Assembly (NCBI RefSeq): GCF_050749805.1
Contig: NZ_CP192738.1
Location: 4,402,001 to 4,466,000 of the forward strand
Origin: Hahella sp018986435
GTDB lineage: Bacteria; Pseudomonadota; Gammaproteobacteria; Pseudomonadales; Oleiphilaceae
Reading direction: 5' to 3'
Length of the DNA: 64,000 nucleotides
The notes below the pieces were generated by a model that was not told the DNA's origin, ran no database searches, and worked only from the letters and a program-made list of their open reading frames with translations. The translations under genes and the position numbers were made by a program. This document shows, in pieces, positions 1-7,393 of the stretch (within the stretch, counting starts at the first letter, position 1; each line of letters opens with the position of its first letter).

Positions 1-1
1 C

Positions 2-301
2 TTAGTCGTAATCAATAAAACAGATTACCGGGTTAATATAAGACTTCTATATAACTTCGACACCGAAGTCGCAGGTTTTTCCATACCTGGACAATCCCTA
101 CGCCCAAATGAAGAAACGGATACCATCAATATCACCAGGCGAGGTTACGAGGCCATTTCGGATCAGTACTTTTTCATAAGCGGATCTTGTGGCGAATTTG
201 ACAATGATGAAGCGCCAGGGAATCGTTTCAGAGTCGAAGCGTCAGCTGAGAAGGAATATGCACTGGTCGTAATAGATAGCTGCGAGTCATTTTCAAAATG
301 A
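2..301 (+). CDS. Type A small lipoprotein, 3' part only
   Basis: The reading frame enters from the left edge and ends in TGA, so only the C-terminal 99 residues are visible. They match the type A proteins at 298-705 and 2351-2743 closely: a YNFDTEVAGF block, a LRPNEE turn, YEAISDQYF, a GSCGEFDN motif with a conserved Cys, and a C-terminal DSCESF segment. The lost N-terminus presumably carries the lipobox seen in the other copies. The stop overlaps the next start by four bases (ATGA), which suggests one transcript with translational coupling. Function is unknown. The visible part should be a small periplasmic beta-rich domain with a Cys pair; that reading is inferred. Confidence 0.75.
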   Translation, partial: LVVINKTDYRVNIRLLYNFDTEVAGFSIPGQSLRPNEETDTINITRRGYEAISDQYFFISGSCGEFDNDEAPGNRFRVEASAEKEYALVVIDSCESFSK

Positions 302-705
302 GAAAATTAGCTCTAATCAGTATGTTCCCCATCGCTTTGTTTGGCTGCTGCACTGGCGAATCATACATACACAGCGGCTTATTCCCTGCTAACGTAATAA
401 TTAGAAACAGCACAAATAACAAGGTATATATCAATAGCTTTTTTGCGTCAGAAGATGCAGATGCCGCTTTTTCAGTTGGAAGTATGACTTTATCTCCCGG
501 CGAAGAGTCAAAAATAATACAAATGACGGTCACTTCCTATGACGCCATTATGGCGAAGAAGTTTTACATCGTAGGCGCTTGCGGAAGCGCAGAGAAACAG
601 CCAGCCCCAGGCGTAAACTTCAGGCTTGAGCAATCAGAAAAATACTGGCTGGCCACAATAATCATTGATGATTGCAGCTATTTTCACCCACAGGAAAATT
701 TATAA
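298..705 (+). CDS. Type A small lipoprotein of unknown function
   Basis: A 135-residue protein. It begins with a short charged N-terminus and hydrophobic stretch ending in the lipobox-like LFGCC (Cys 17-18), so it is probably exported and lipidated. The rest is a compact domain with the blocks seen in its paralogs: VIIRNSTNNKVYI, a SVGSMTLSPGEES turn, YDAIMAKKFYIVGACG and a final DDCSYF. Two C-terminal cysteines (GACG and DDC) are conserved among copies and could form a disulfide. The start overlaps the previous stop (ATGA), and the next gene begins 9 bases downstream with its own AAGGAAG ribosome-binding site. I recognise no named family. A role as a surface or periplasmic lipoprotein in a duplicated gene array is inferred. 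Confidence 0.75.
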   Translation: MRKLALISMFPIALFGCCTGESYIHSGLFPANVIIRNSTNNKVYINSFFASEDADAAFSVGSMTLSPGEESKIIQMTVTSYDAIMAKKFYIVGACGSAEKQPAPGVNFRLEQSEKYWLATIIIDDCSYFHPQENL

Positions 706-839
706 GGAAGCCACATGAAAACCTCGGTAATAAGCCTGCTTTTTCTTTTATCGACAGGTATCACAGGTTGCTGCACAACTTATATTCCGGACGTAGATAT
801 CCCTTTAACAGCTGAGCTTACATTGAGAAACGTATCTGA

Positions 840-842
840 CCG
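840..842. repeat. 3-bp target site duplication (CCG), partner at 2078-2080
   Basis: CCG directly precedes the left TGT end of the insertion sequence and CCG directly follows the right end. Keeping only one copy restores the interrupted lipoprotein frame, which independently supports the size of the duplication. Confidence 0.85.
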
Positions 843-909
843 TGTAGTGGTCTAATAGTCCCGGACACATTAATAAGAGACAATACCCGTCAACGATTAA
901 GGTGTCAGC

Positions 910-1200
910 ATGAGTCAGAAAAAGTCGTATAAGCAGTATACAAAAGAGTTTAAAGAAGAGGCCGTTTCCTTGGTGCGCGACCAAGGTTATTCCGTCCCAG
1001 AAGCGGCTAAATCCCTCGGCATTAGCGCCAATATGCTCTACAAGTGGAAGGAAAAGATTGAAGCTCAGCTTGAAAATCAGGTTCTGGCTGAAGACGAGCG
1101 CGCCGAGTTAAAACGGCTTCGCAAAGAAAACAAAGAGCTGCGCATGGAAAAGGAAATTCTAAAAAAGGCTTCGGCCTTCTTCGCGAAAGAAATGAAATAA
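910..1200 (+). CDS. IS3-family transposase OrfA (HTH, leucine zipper)
   Basis: A 96-residue protein that recognises the element ends and multimerises. Residues 5-50 form the HTH_Tnp_1 domain (YTKEFKEEAVSLV, then the helix-turn-helix SVPEAAKSLGISANMLYKWK). Residues 60-92 are a heptad-patterned coiled coil (ELKRLRKENKELRMEKEILKKA cut here into its leucine positions), the usual IS3 OrfA leucine zipper. The gene lies 67 bp inside the left end. The slippery heptamer AAAAAAG at 1161-1167 is in phase for a -1 shift that would fuse it to OrfB. Acting alone, OrfA of this family is usually a regulator of transposition. Confidence 0.92.
   Translation: MSQKKSYKQYTKEFKEEAVSLVRDQGYSVPEAAKSLGISANMLYKWKEKIEAQLENQVLAEDERAELKRLRKENKELRMEKEILKKASAFFAKEMK
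1161..1167 (+). other. Programmed -1 frameshift heptamer AAAAAAG
   Basis: In the orfA frame the bases read A-AAA-AAG, the canonical X-XXY-YYZ phase. After a -1 slip the frame runs on from 1167 without a stop and joins the orfB frame at 1239, giving a GFGLLRERNE...FIQAES linker typical of IS3 OrfAB transposases. Confidence 0.8.
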
Positions 1201-1238
1201 AGTTCGCCTTCATTCAGGCAGAGTCGAATCGCTTCCCT

Positions 1239-2069
1239 GTGAAAGTGCTTTGCCGGGCTCTGCGTGCAAGTCGATCAGCATTCTATGCCTGGCGACGGCG
1301 CTCCGCGCCGGTGATCCGGTTTGATGAGCTGCATCTGCATCGGCGAATGAAGCGACTGTTTAACGCTTCTCGAAGCAGTCTGGGCAGTCGAGAGATGATG
1401 AAGAAGCTACGCGAAGAAGGCTTTCAGGTGGGACGCTACCGGGTTCGCAAGCTCATGAGGCGGCTTGGTCTTCAGGTCACGCAACGCGTTGCTTACAAAG
1501 CCACTACAAGGCGCAAACACCATCATGCGGTGGCGGATAACTTGTTGAATCAGAATTTTAATCCTACCGCGCCCAATCAGGTTTGGGCTGGCGACGTGAC
1601 CTATCTGAAAACAGGAGAAGGCTGGATATATCTGGCCATTGTCATGGATTTATATTCCCGAAGGATCGTCGGGTGGCGCATCGATAAGCGCATGACAACG
1701 AGCCTGGTCAGCCAGGCGCTGATCAAGGCCTACAATTTGCGGAAGCCGCCCAAGGGCCTGGTATTCCATAGTGACCGGGGCTCTCAGTACACCAGCGGAC
1801 ATTATCGAAAACTGCTGGAAAAGTATGAAATCAGGGCAAGTATGGGCGATGTAGGAGCCTGTTGGGACAATGCGGTGGTTGAACGCTTTTTTGGTAGCCT
1901 TAAGCATGACTGGATATTAAAAATCCCCCAGCCCACCCGGGAACACATGAAGCAGGATGTCGCAGCCTACATGAGGTATTACAACCTCGAAAGACTGCAT
2001 ACGGCGAACAATGATATGTCGCCGGTTAATTATGAAAACTCTCTAAAGAAAGTGTCCGGTGGGATTTGA
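1239..2069 (+). CDS. IS3-family transposase OrfB (DDE integrase core)
   Basis: A 276-residue catalytic part of the transposase, listed from an in-frame GTG. The active form is probably the OrfAB fusion made by frameshifting at 1161-1167, since the frame is open upstream to that site. The N-terminal part has the HTH_21-like region (HRRMKRLF...REEGFQVGRYRVRKLMRRLGL). The rve domain shows all three acidic residues: Asp in VWAGDVTYL, Asp in FHSDRGSQYTS, and Glu in CWDNAVVERFFGSLK about 35 residues later. The C-terminal YMRYYNLERLH motif is usual. No frameshift or stop damages it. Confidence 0.92.
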   Translation: MKVLCRALRASRSAFYAWRRRSAPVIRFDELHLHRRMKRLFNASRSSLGSREMMKKLREEGFQVGRYRVRKLMRRLGLQVTQRVAYKATTRRKHHHAVADNLLNQNFNPTAPNQVWAGDVTYLKTGEGWIYLAIVMDLYSRRIVGWRIDKRMTTSLVSQALIKAYNLRKPPKGLVFHSDRGSQYTSGHYRKLLEKYEIRASMGDVGACWDNAVVERFFGSLKHDWILKIPQPTREHMKQDVAAYMRYYNLERLHTANNDMSPVNYENSLKKVSGGI

Positions 2070-2350
2070 CCAGAACACCGTTCTCTGATCATCACAAAAC
2101 TGCAGTCAAAGGAAGGTAAGCAGCGTATTTTTTCCTTCCCACCGACTCAACTGGCCTCAGGAAAGACAGTTTCGTTTCCAGTGTCGGAGAAGACATATTC
2201 GCTTGTCAAAGCTGGGGATTTCGAAGTTAGCTATCAATGCTCCATGGCGGAAAGATATTTTGGAAAAGAGTCTGTATCAGTTACCTCCGATGATACCGCC
2301 GCCTTACAAAGTGTGGAGATAGAGTTCAGCCAATGCGCCACGGAGGGTGA

Positions 2351-2743
2351 GTGAGCAGGGGTTTTCTCTTACTCTTACCTATTCTCCTCGGCGGCTGTTG
2401 CCTTGATGGCCCGTATCAATACAACAGCTTTGTTCCTGTGGATCTGGTCGTCAAAAACCAAACAGACCAAGACGTATATATCAGAACTGTCTATAACTTT
2501 GATACCAGAGTCGCAGGTTTTACAACCAGAAGCATGTCCTTAAGCCCAGGGGAGCTGTCTGAAACTGCAAATGTCGCCGTAAACAGCTTTGACGCCATTG
2601 TGTCTGACCAATATTTTGTTAGCGGCGTATGTGGCGAGTTTGATAACAGTCAGGCTCCTGGGAGCCGATTCCGGGTCGAAGCTTCAACTAAGCCAACGTA
2701 TCGGCTATTAATCGTCATTGATAACTGCGACGCGTTTAAGTAA
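2351..2743 (+). CDS. Type A small lipoprotein of unknown function
   Basis: A 130-residue protein with a GTG start that overlaps the stop of the interrupted gene (GTGA), so it was probably coupled to that gene before the insertion. The signal peptide is short and ends in LLGGCC (Cys 16-17), a lipobox with two cysteines. The mature domain repeats the array blocks: VVKNQTDQDVYIRTVYNFD, MSLSPGELSE, FDAIVSDQYFVSGVCGEFD and a final DNCDAF. It is closer to the partial copy at 2-301 (YNFDTxVAGF, CGEFDN, NRFRVEAS-like) than to 298-705. The next gene starts 2 bases after the stop. Its role is unknown, and the insertion upstream is likely to disturb its expression. Confidence 0.78.
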   Translation: MSRGFLLLLPILLGGCCLDGPYQYNSFVPVDLVVKNQTDQDVYIRTVYNFDTRVAGFTTRSMSLSPGELSETANVAVNSFDAIVSDQYFVSGVCGEFDNSQAPGSRFRVEASTKPTYRLLIVIDNCDAFK

Positions 2744-2745
2744 AT

Positions 2746-3141
2746 ATGAGACTGACTAACACCGCCTTATTCTTCATTACGACCATTACGCTGTCGGGAT
2801 GCTGCAATTACCAACGGCCAAATATTAATATTCCGCTTTCTGAAACGATTGAAATAAGTAACCCATCAATCCTGCCGCTGACCATTCTGGAAATTCGAAG
2901 TACGCCGGATAGCCCTTACAGATTTAAGTTTCCTCGGGTATCAGTGGAAGCTGGTGGTCGTATTAGTTACCAGATTACAGAAGAGTCCTACTTGGGATTT
3001 AGTCAGGGGGAGTTTACTGTAAGGGCTCAATGTGGCGAGTCTGAAACGGTGTTCGGAAAAGAGCGGTTTAAAACAGACGCCAAGGCGCTGAATGAGCACC
3101 AGCCTATCTCGGTTACGTTGCTAAACTGCCCAGACGGCTGA
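2746..3141 (+). CDS. Type B small lipoprotein of unknown function
   Basis: A 131-residue protein with a signal peptide ending in the lipobox LSGCC (Cys 19-20). The mature part begins with an IPLSETIEISN segment like the IPLTAELTLRN of the interrupted type B copy, then FKFPRVSVEAGGRISYQI, FTVRAQCGES, VFGKERF and a closing LLNCPDG. It has the same overall plan as type A (two cysteines near the end) but differs enough to be a separate subfamily. It is the last gene of the array and ends 15 bases from the convergent HPt gene. I cannot assign a function. Its persistence next to type A copies suggests the two types work as a pair. Confidence 0.78.
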   Translation: MRLTNTALFFITTITLSGCCNYQRPNINIPLSETIEISNPSILPLTILEIRSTPDSPYRFKFPRVSVEAGGRISYQITEESYLGFSQGEFTVRAQCGESETVFGKERFKTDAKALNEHQPISVTLLNCPDG

Positions 3142-3156
3142 TTGCAGGTCGAAAAA

Positions 3157-3921
3157 TCACAACGACAGCGCTTTCCGCACCGCTGACAATAAGTTTTCCG
3201 GCAGTTCTTTATTTTTGGAGAGGATGGCGTCGAATTGGGTTTCTTCCGTTTTGAGGCCCTGGCGGCTGGTGATGAGTATGGCGGGGATTTTGTGGTTGCG
3301 GGTTTGCGATGCCCGTAAAGCGGCGACGACCGCAAGGCTGTTGAGTTCTTTGAGTTCGCCGCCAGCGATAATGAAATCGAAGTGTTCTCGCAGCAGGCGT
3401 CCCAATGCGCTCAAGCCGTTCTGCTCCCATACCAGGCGCACCGGAAGAGGCTCCAGCGCTTGCTGGTAGTAACTGGCCAGTGTTTGTGAAGACTCCGCCA
3501 GTAAGCCGGATTTGCGTTTTTCCAGCACCCGGTGGTTCAGATGCTCCAGCTCACTTTCGATGTCTGACTGCTGCATGAGTTCGCTGCGGTGAACCACGCT
3601 GACCCGGCGCAGCAGATCAAGATAAGCCAGTGCATTGTTGGCGGAGCTGGCGTCCAGAGCGGCGTTGGCGCCCAGCTCGGCAAGAAAGCTTTCCAATTGG
3701 TGGCAAATGGTGGTCACCACATTCAGGCCATGAGTGCCCCCCGCCCCTTTCACATTATGGATACCGCGATAAAGTTCGTTGAACACTTCCTTATTCGCGC
3801 CATCTCTTTCCAGCGTCAGAATCAACTCTTCCAGCTTATTGCAACGCTCATCCAGCTCCTGCAGGAAACGTTCCCGCATATTCGCCAGAATAGAGGCGAA
3901 GGTCTCGGTATCCATTGCCAT
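3157..3921 (-). CDS. HPt-domain phosphotransfer protein with a receiver-like C-terminal domain
   Basis: About 254 residues from the ATG at 3921, which has AAGGTGG just upstream; an in-frame GTG at 3930 and ATG at 3915 are alternatives. An HPt helix bundle covers roughly residues 5-110, and its phospho-accepting His is in the motif YRGIHNVKGAGGTHG (near residue 55). The C-terminal 100 residues look like a CheY-type receiver (HFDFIIAGGELKELNSLAVVAALR, then PAILITS and a Lys near DAILSKNK), but the usual phospho-accepting Asp after the third strand is not visible. Family knowledge: HPt proteins relay phosphate between hybrid kinases and receivers. No histidine kinase lies nearby, so it probably serves a distant one. 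Confidence 0.82.
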   Translation of the reverse strand: MAMDTETFASILANMRERFLQELDERCNKLEELILTLERDGANKEVFNELYRGIHNVKGAGGTHGLNVVTTICHQLESFLAELGANAALDASSANNALAYLDLLRRVSVVHRSELMQQSDIESELEHLNHRVLEKRKSGLLAESSQTLASYYQQALEPLPVRLVWEQNGLSALGRLLREHFDFIIAGGELKELNSLAVVAALRASQTRNHKIPAILITSRQGLKTEETQFDAILSKNKELPENLLSAVRKALSL

Positions 3922-4047
3922 CCAGACCACCTTCTTTCAATAGCATTCACCAATGCTAATTTTAATTGAATGCTATTAATCCTAGCACTTCCAGCGCAGA
4001 GTTATTGTAAAGATTGCGATATCGGAATTTCGCGCCGGACAATGTGT

Positions 4048-4719
4048 TTATATTTGCTCAGGCGGAACGCTGCGCATCAGTGTTTGCAACTGTCTTCTCC
4101 AGTTTATGGCGATGTCTGAGGCGGGAGACCGCTCAAGGCGCTCCAAGTCTTGTTTGAGCTCAATAAGCCTCGTTTGATGCAATACATCCGCCTCGGCGTC
4201 AACTTCTTCCAGCAAACTCCATAGCGCCAGGAAACTCTTTACCAAGTTGAGAGAACCCACCAGCTTGCGTCGCTCGGTATTAAGCTCCAAACCAGTGTTG
4301 ACCAATCTCGTATTGGACAACCTTTGGGCGGCGTTGCCAGCAAAGTTCCTATCGACCATGGACACTGTAGCGGCGATCTGCGGAGCCGCCCAGGATTGTC
4401 CGGCTAGCAACTCCCATAGGGATTCGACCAGAGTGTCGTTGCGAGGCAAATAGCACATCGCCAAACAGCCCACGATGTGGGGGCGCCAATTACATACGCT
4501 GAACAGTACTTTTATGTCCTCTTCGGGATTCTCTGCGTCTGCCAGTACTTGCTTAACGTTGCGCATTTCTTCCTCTGCGGCGCCCATACAGGGAGTATTT
4601 AACATCAGCAAATAGTTGATTCGAGATACTACCGTCTCACGGCCATCAACCTCATGCTTATAGAAAAATATCGTCTGACACAGTTTTTCATCATCGGGAT
4701 TTAGAGGTACTTGCTTCAT
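4048..4719 (-). CDS. Conserved-looking hypothetical protein, helical
   Basis: A 223-residue protein that I do not recognise. It lacks a signal peptide and membrane segments, is rich in leucine, glutamate and arginine, and reads as mostly helical. Segments such as FSVCNWRPHIVGCLAMCYLP and LWELLAGQSWAAPQIAATVSMVD resemble HEAT-like helical pairs, but I would not name a family on that. It lies between the HPt gene (downstream, same strand, 126 bases away) and a divergent GGDEF gene, with 106 bases between the two starts. The context suggests a signalling accessory protein. That is only inference. Confidence 0.6.
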   Translation of the reverse strand: MKQVPLNPDDEKLCQTIFFYKHEVDGRETVVSRINYLLMLNTPCMGAAEEEMRNVKQVLADAENPEEDIKVLFSVCNWRPHIVGCLAMCYLPRNDTLVESLWELLAGQSWAAPQIAATVSMVDRNFAGNAAQRLSNTRLVNTGLELNTERRKLVGSLNLVKSFLALWSLLEEVDAEADVLHQTRLIELKQDLERLERSPASDIAINWRRQLQTLMRSVPPEQI

Positions 4720-4825
4720 CTTCCAGGGCGTCTATCCATAAATCAGAACCGGAAATTTTAATAGCGCCCCACTGGGATTACATCTATTCTTAATATGTTC
4801 ATTCCCGGACGGATAGGACGCCGCC

Positions 4826-5803
4826 ATGTCGACAGAGGATTTGCAGAAAGCATTCCAGCTCTCTGCTGAGTTGTTGCAAAACCAGTCTTATCACGATTTA
4901 ACACAGAATCTGATCAGCCTCCTGCGTAGCATCGAAGGTGTTGATGAGGTTTCCGCTTACGAGATATTCAGCGCCGCGCCGCCGGCCTCCCATAGTTCAA
5001 ACCAGCGCAAAGAGATGCTGGTCCGACGCTTTCCCCTTATCAGCAACGATGATTTCGACAATCAAAACGTAGACGTACTCAAAAAGATAGCCGCTGAGTC
5101 TCGCGGCGGCGTGGGATATTGGGTGGGAAGCGCCGCGCCGACGATTTACTACGACGTCGCCAGCGTCTTGGAGCCCCGCAGGATAATCCTGATAAAAGGC
5201 GCGGTCAGCACTTATGACTTTGAAGTAATACGAGGCTTATTCGGCGTATACAGCAACCAGGTGGCGTTGCTCGACGCCAGAGAAAGAGACCCGCTCACCC
5301 GCTTGCTAAACCGGCAAACCATGGACAGAACACTGGAGCAGGTGGTCGACTTCTATCATCTGAAGCAACCTGAGGAAGCAACCCAGTCCTCCTGGCTTGC
5401 ACTACTGGATATCGACCATGCAACCCCCGCCAATGGCAGCAATGGCGATGAGACCCTGCTGCAGATATCGTTACTGTTGAAAAAGGGCTTTCGTTCTTCC
5501 GACCTGCTGTTCCGCTTTGATGGTGAGGAATTCGTGGTCATCGTGAATCAGACGGATAAGGAAGGCGTAGAAACCTCTCTGGAGCGCTTTCGCAAAAACG
5601 TCGCCTCTCACCCCTTCCCCGCCGGCAAAATCAACGTCAATATCGGCTTCACGCGAGTGACTCCGGAATGCCCGACGCCACTGCTAATTGAAAGCGCGGA
5701 CCTGGCGTTGTATCAAGCAAAATCCGACGCGGGCGCCGCCATCGTGTACAACGAAGCGCTGCGCCATAAACAAAGTCCGATGGATGACGTGGAGTGTTAT
5801 TGA
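4826..5803 (+). CDS. GGDEF-domain protein with degenerate catalytic motifs
   Basis: A 325-residue cytoplasmic protein. Residues 1-150 form a GAF-like sensory region without membrane segments. The GGDEF domain covers about 150-315: DPLTRLLNR (155-163), a metal site DIDH (195-198), the signature FDGEEF (231-236) where the first Gly of GGEEF is Asp, and the C-terminal ADLALYQAKS. The loop after DIDH is about six residues shorter than usual and lacks the KxxND nucleotide contact. Active diguanylate cyclases make c-di-GMP from two GTP. With these changes this one may be weak, inactive or a nucleotide sensor. AGGAC lies 8 bases before the ATG. It converges on the patatin gene. Confidence 0.85.
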   Translation: MSTEDLQKAFQLSAELLQNQSYHDLTQNLISLLRSIEGVDEVSAYEIFSAAPPASHSSNQRKEMLVRRFPLISNDDFDNQNVDVLKKIAAESRGGVGYWVGSAAPTIYYDVASVLEPRRIILIKGAVSTYDFEVIRGLFGVYSNQVALLDARERDPLTRLLNRQTMDRTLEQVVDFYHLKQPEEATQSSWLALLDIDHATPANGSNGDETLLQISLLLKKGFRSSDLLFRFDGEEFVVIVNQTDKEGVETSLERFRKNVASHPFPAGKINVNIGFTRVTPECPTPLLIESADLALYQAKSDAGAAIVYNEALRHKQSPMDDVECY

Positions 5804-5835
5804 GAAAAAGATATCAGCATTTGCGCGGAATAGAA

Positions 5836-7239
5836 TCACTCATCTTCATCAGTTAAATCATCAATCCTGATTTCAATATGCCCGTCCGGCATTTCTGTCG
5901 TGAAGTTCTCCAGAAACTCCGAGTACTCCTCTGAATTCCGCAACAAGGAGCGCCCCGCCTGAATCAGAGTGTCGATTTCCCGATTACTCAGTTCCAGTGA
6001 GGTCGGCAAACTGTTGAAGAACTCTTTCAACGAAGGCGATGAGAAGGACTGAAAATTGACTTCGATAAAGTAATAGGGAATCCGCCCAAAGCGCTGAAAC
6101 CCGCGGACGATACGGTCATCCTGATCCTGCAGAATCGCCCGGGTCTCCACGTTATAACGCTGGATTTGCGCATTAGTGACTGCGTCAATGGTGTCCGTAA
6201 TGGAGGGCTTGTTGGGGCTTTCGTCGATGCCTCGTTTCGGTCGGACTTCCGCATTCACCAGAATCACCGCCACCCGCTTCACTTTCTTGGTGTGATCCTG
6301 AGCGGCGTTTTCCAGTTCAGCCAGCTGCAGACCGTCGATCACCCCTCGCAACCCCAGGTTATCCGAAATACCGCCATCCACCAGATGAATATAAGGATGC
6401 TGTTTGCTGTCGTTATAGGACAGCAGACCGCTGACCAGTTCCTGTTGGCGAATATCCAGCGGTTTGGATTCATTCAACATTCGGAACATGGCGGACTCGC
6501 TCAGGTCGCAGTCGCCGCCGTGGTTTTTCAATACGATGGAAGGAAACGCTACCGGCACCGCCGAGGACGCCGTCACCGCTCGCGCTACATTGAACTTGTT
6601 CAGGTCCGAGCACAGCAGATCAAAAGTATCCTGATCAAAGGAGAAACGGTTCCCCTGACTGAGATCCGTCGCGTTGATATTGATGAAAGGACGGCGACTC
6701 AAGGGGATATCGGCGAAGGTCCTGCCCCTGAAGATATAGTTGTCATAGTATTCAACCGCCATTTCCGTACGGTCAAAGCGGGTGAACAGCGAACGCCACC
6801 AGTATCCCGGGCTCAGTAACTGCCACAGCAATGCGCCCTGCACACTCTGACGGAGAAATACTTTCTCGTAGTCCGAAAACAGCTTGTCGCCGAACAATCC
6901 GTAATAGGCCGCGGTGAAACTGCCTCCTGATACGGCGGAGATATAATCCACCTCATCCAGCAAGCGGGTTTTGACGCCATCGATTTCAATGCGTGTGTCC
7001 TTCAGCTCCTCCATGACCCCATAGGACAACGCAGAAGCCCGCGTGCCGCCGCCGGAGAAAGCCAGGATCAACAGGGTTTCCCCCAAGTCATTGTCGCGCT
7101 GGTAAGTGCGGAAGCTATAGGCGTGGTCGCTGCTGTAGGACTTAATCGGTTCGTTTTGCGGCTTGAACTGGCTCGCACACCCGCTGCATAACGCTGCGAG
7201 AAGAATCAACACACTGCTGGATCTGACTAACGAATACAT
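5836..7239 (-). CDS. Patatin-like phospholipase, lipoprotein
   Basis: A 467-residue protein. The signal peptide ends in the lipobox LCSGC (Cys 21), so it should be anchored in the outer or inner membrane facing the periplasm. The patatin domain shows the oxyanion loop SGGGTRASA, the nucleophile elbow SAVSGGSF (Ser in xVSGG rather than strict GxSxG), and the catalytic Asp in VDGGISDN about 200 residues later. These form the Ser-Asp dyad of patatin lipases, which deacylate phospholipids. The C-terminal 100 residues are acidic and end in DDLTDEDE. The gene stands alone, and its substrate cannot be told from sequence. Confidence 0.88.
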   Translation of the reverse strand: MYSLVRSSSVLILLAALCSGCASQFKPQNEPIKSYSSDHAYSFRTYQRDNDLGETLLILAFSGGGTRASALSYGVMEELKDTRIEIDGVKTRLLDEVDYISAVSGGSFTAAYYGLFGDKLFSDYEKVFLRQSVQGALLWQLLSPGYWWRSLFTRFDRTEMAVEYYDNYIFRGRTFADIPLSRRPFININATDLSQGNRFSFDQDTFDLLCSDLNKFNVARAVTASSAVPVAFPSIVLKNHGGDCDLSESAMFRMLNESKPLDIRQQELVSGLLSYNDSKQHPYIHLVDGGISDNLGLRGVIDGLQLAELENAAQDHTKKVKRVAVILVNAEVRPKRGIDESPNKPSITDTIDAVTNAQIQRYNVETRAILQDQDDRIVRGFQRFGRIPYYFIEVNFQSFSSPSLKEFFNSLPTSLELSNREIDTLIQAGRSLLRNSEEYSEFLENFTTEMPDGHIEIRIDDLTDEDE

Positions 7240-7393
7240 GTCTCTGATTTAAACGCGTTTAATACCAGGGAGCCGCCGTATAACGACCGTTTTTCGCCGC
7301 GCCTCGGACTGCCTCAACGCGTGGGTTTTAATGATATAAGTCGGGAACGCCTCACTTAACCCAACGCGCACTATAACCTATTCCACATGGAAA

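Larger units (their letters stand above)
843..2077 (+). mobile_element. IS3-family insertion sequence, complete
   Basis: The element is 1235 bp long. Its terminal inverted repeats are 26 bp (843-868 and 2052-2077), match at 19 of 26 positions and start with TGT at the outer ends. It is flanked by a 3-bp direct repeat CCG (840-842 and 2078-2080), the short duplication known for several IS3 groups. Inside are orfA (HTH plus leucine zipper) and orfB (DDE integrase core) with an A6G slippery heptamer at the end of orfA, as in IS3 elements. Both frames look intact, so the copy may still be active. It sits in the sense orientation within a type B lipoprotein gene. Confidence 0.93.
715..2354 (+). 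pseudogene. Type B small lipoprotein gene interrupted by an IS3-family element
   Basis: ATG at 715 follows AAGGAAG and opens a frame with a signal peptide and lipobox (ITGCC). It reads about 42 codons to NVSD at base 842, where the insertion sequence begins. Taking out 843-2077 and one copy of the 3-bp duplication joins 715-842 to 2081-2354 and gives an unbroken frame of 133 residues. The rebuilt protein matches the intact type B gene at 2746-3141 along its length, including a YQC...YFGKES segment like that gene's AQC...VFGKER, and a final Cys. The rejoined stop overlaps the GTG of the next gene (GTGA). As it stands the gene yields only a truncated lipoprotein ending at a TAA just inside the element. 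Confidence 0.85.

Noticed and set aside
3157..5803. Complete two-component system
   Set aside because: Only an HPt protein and a GGDEF protein are present; no histidine kinase or intact receiver could be found in the neighbourhood.
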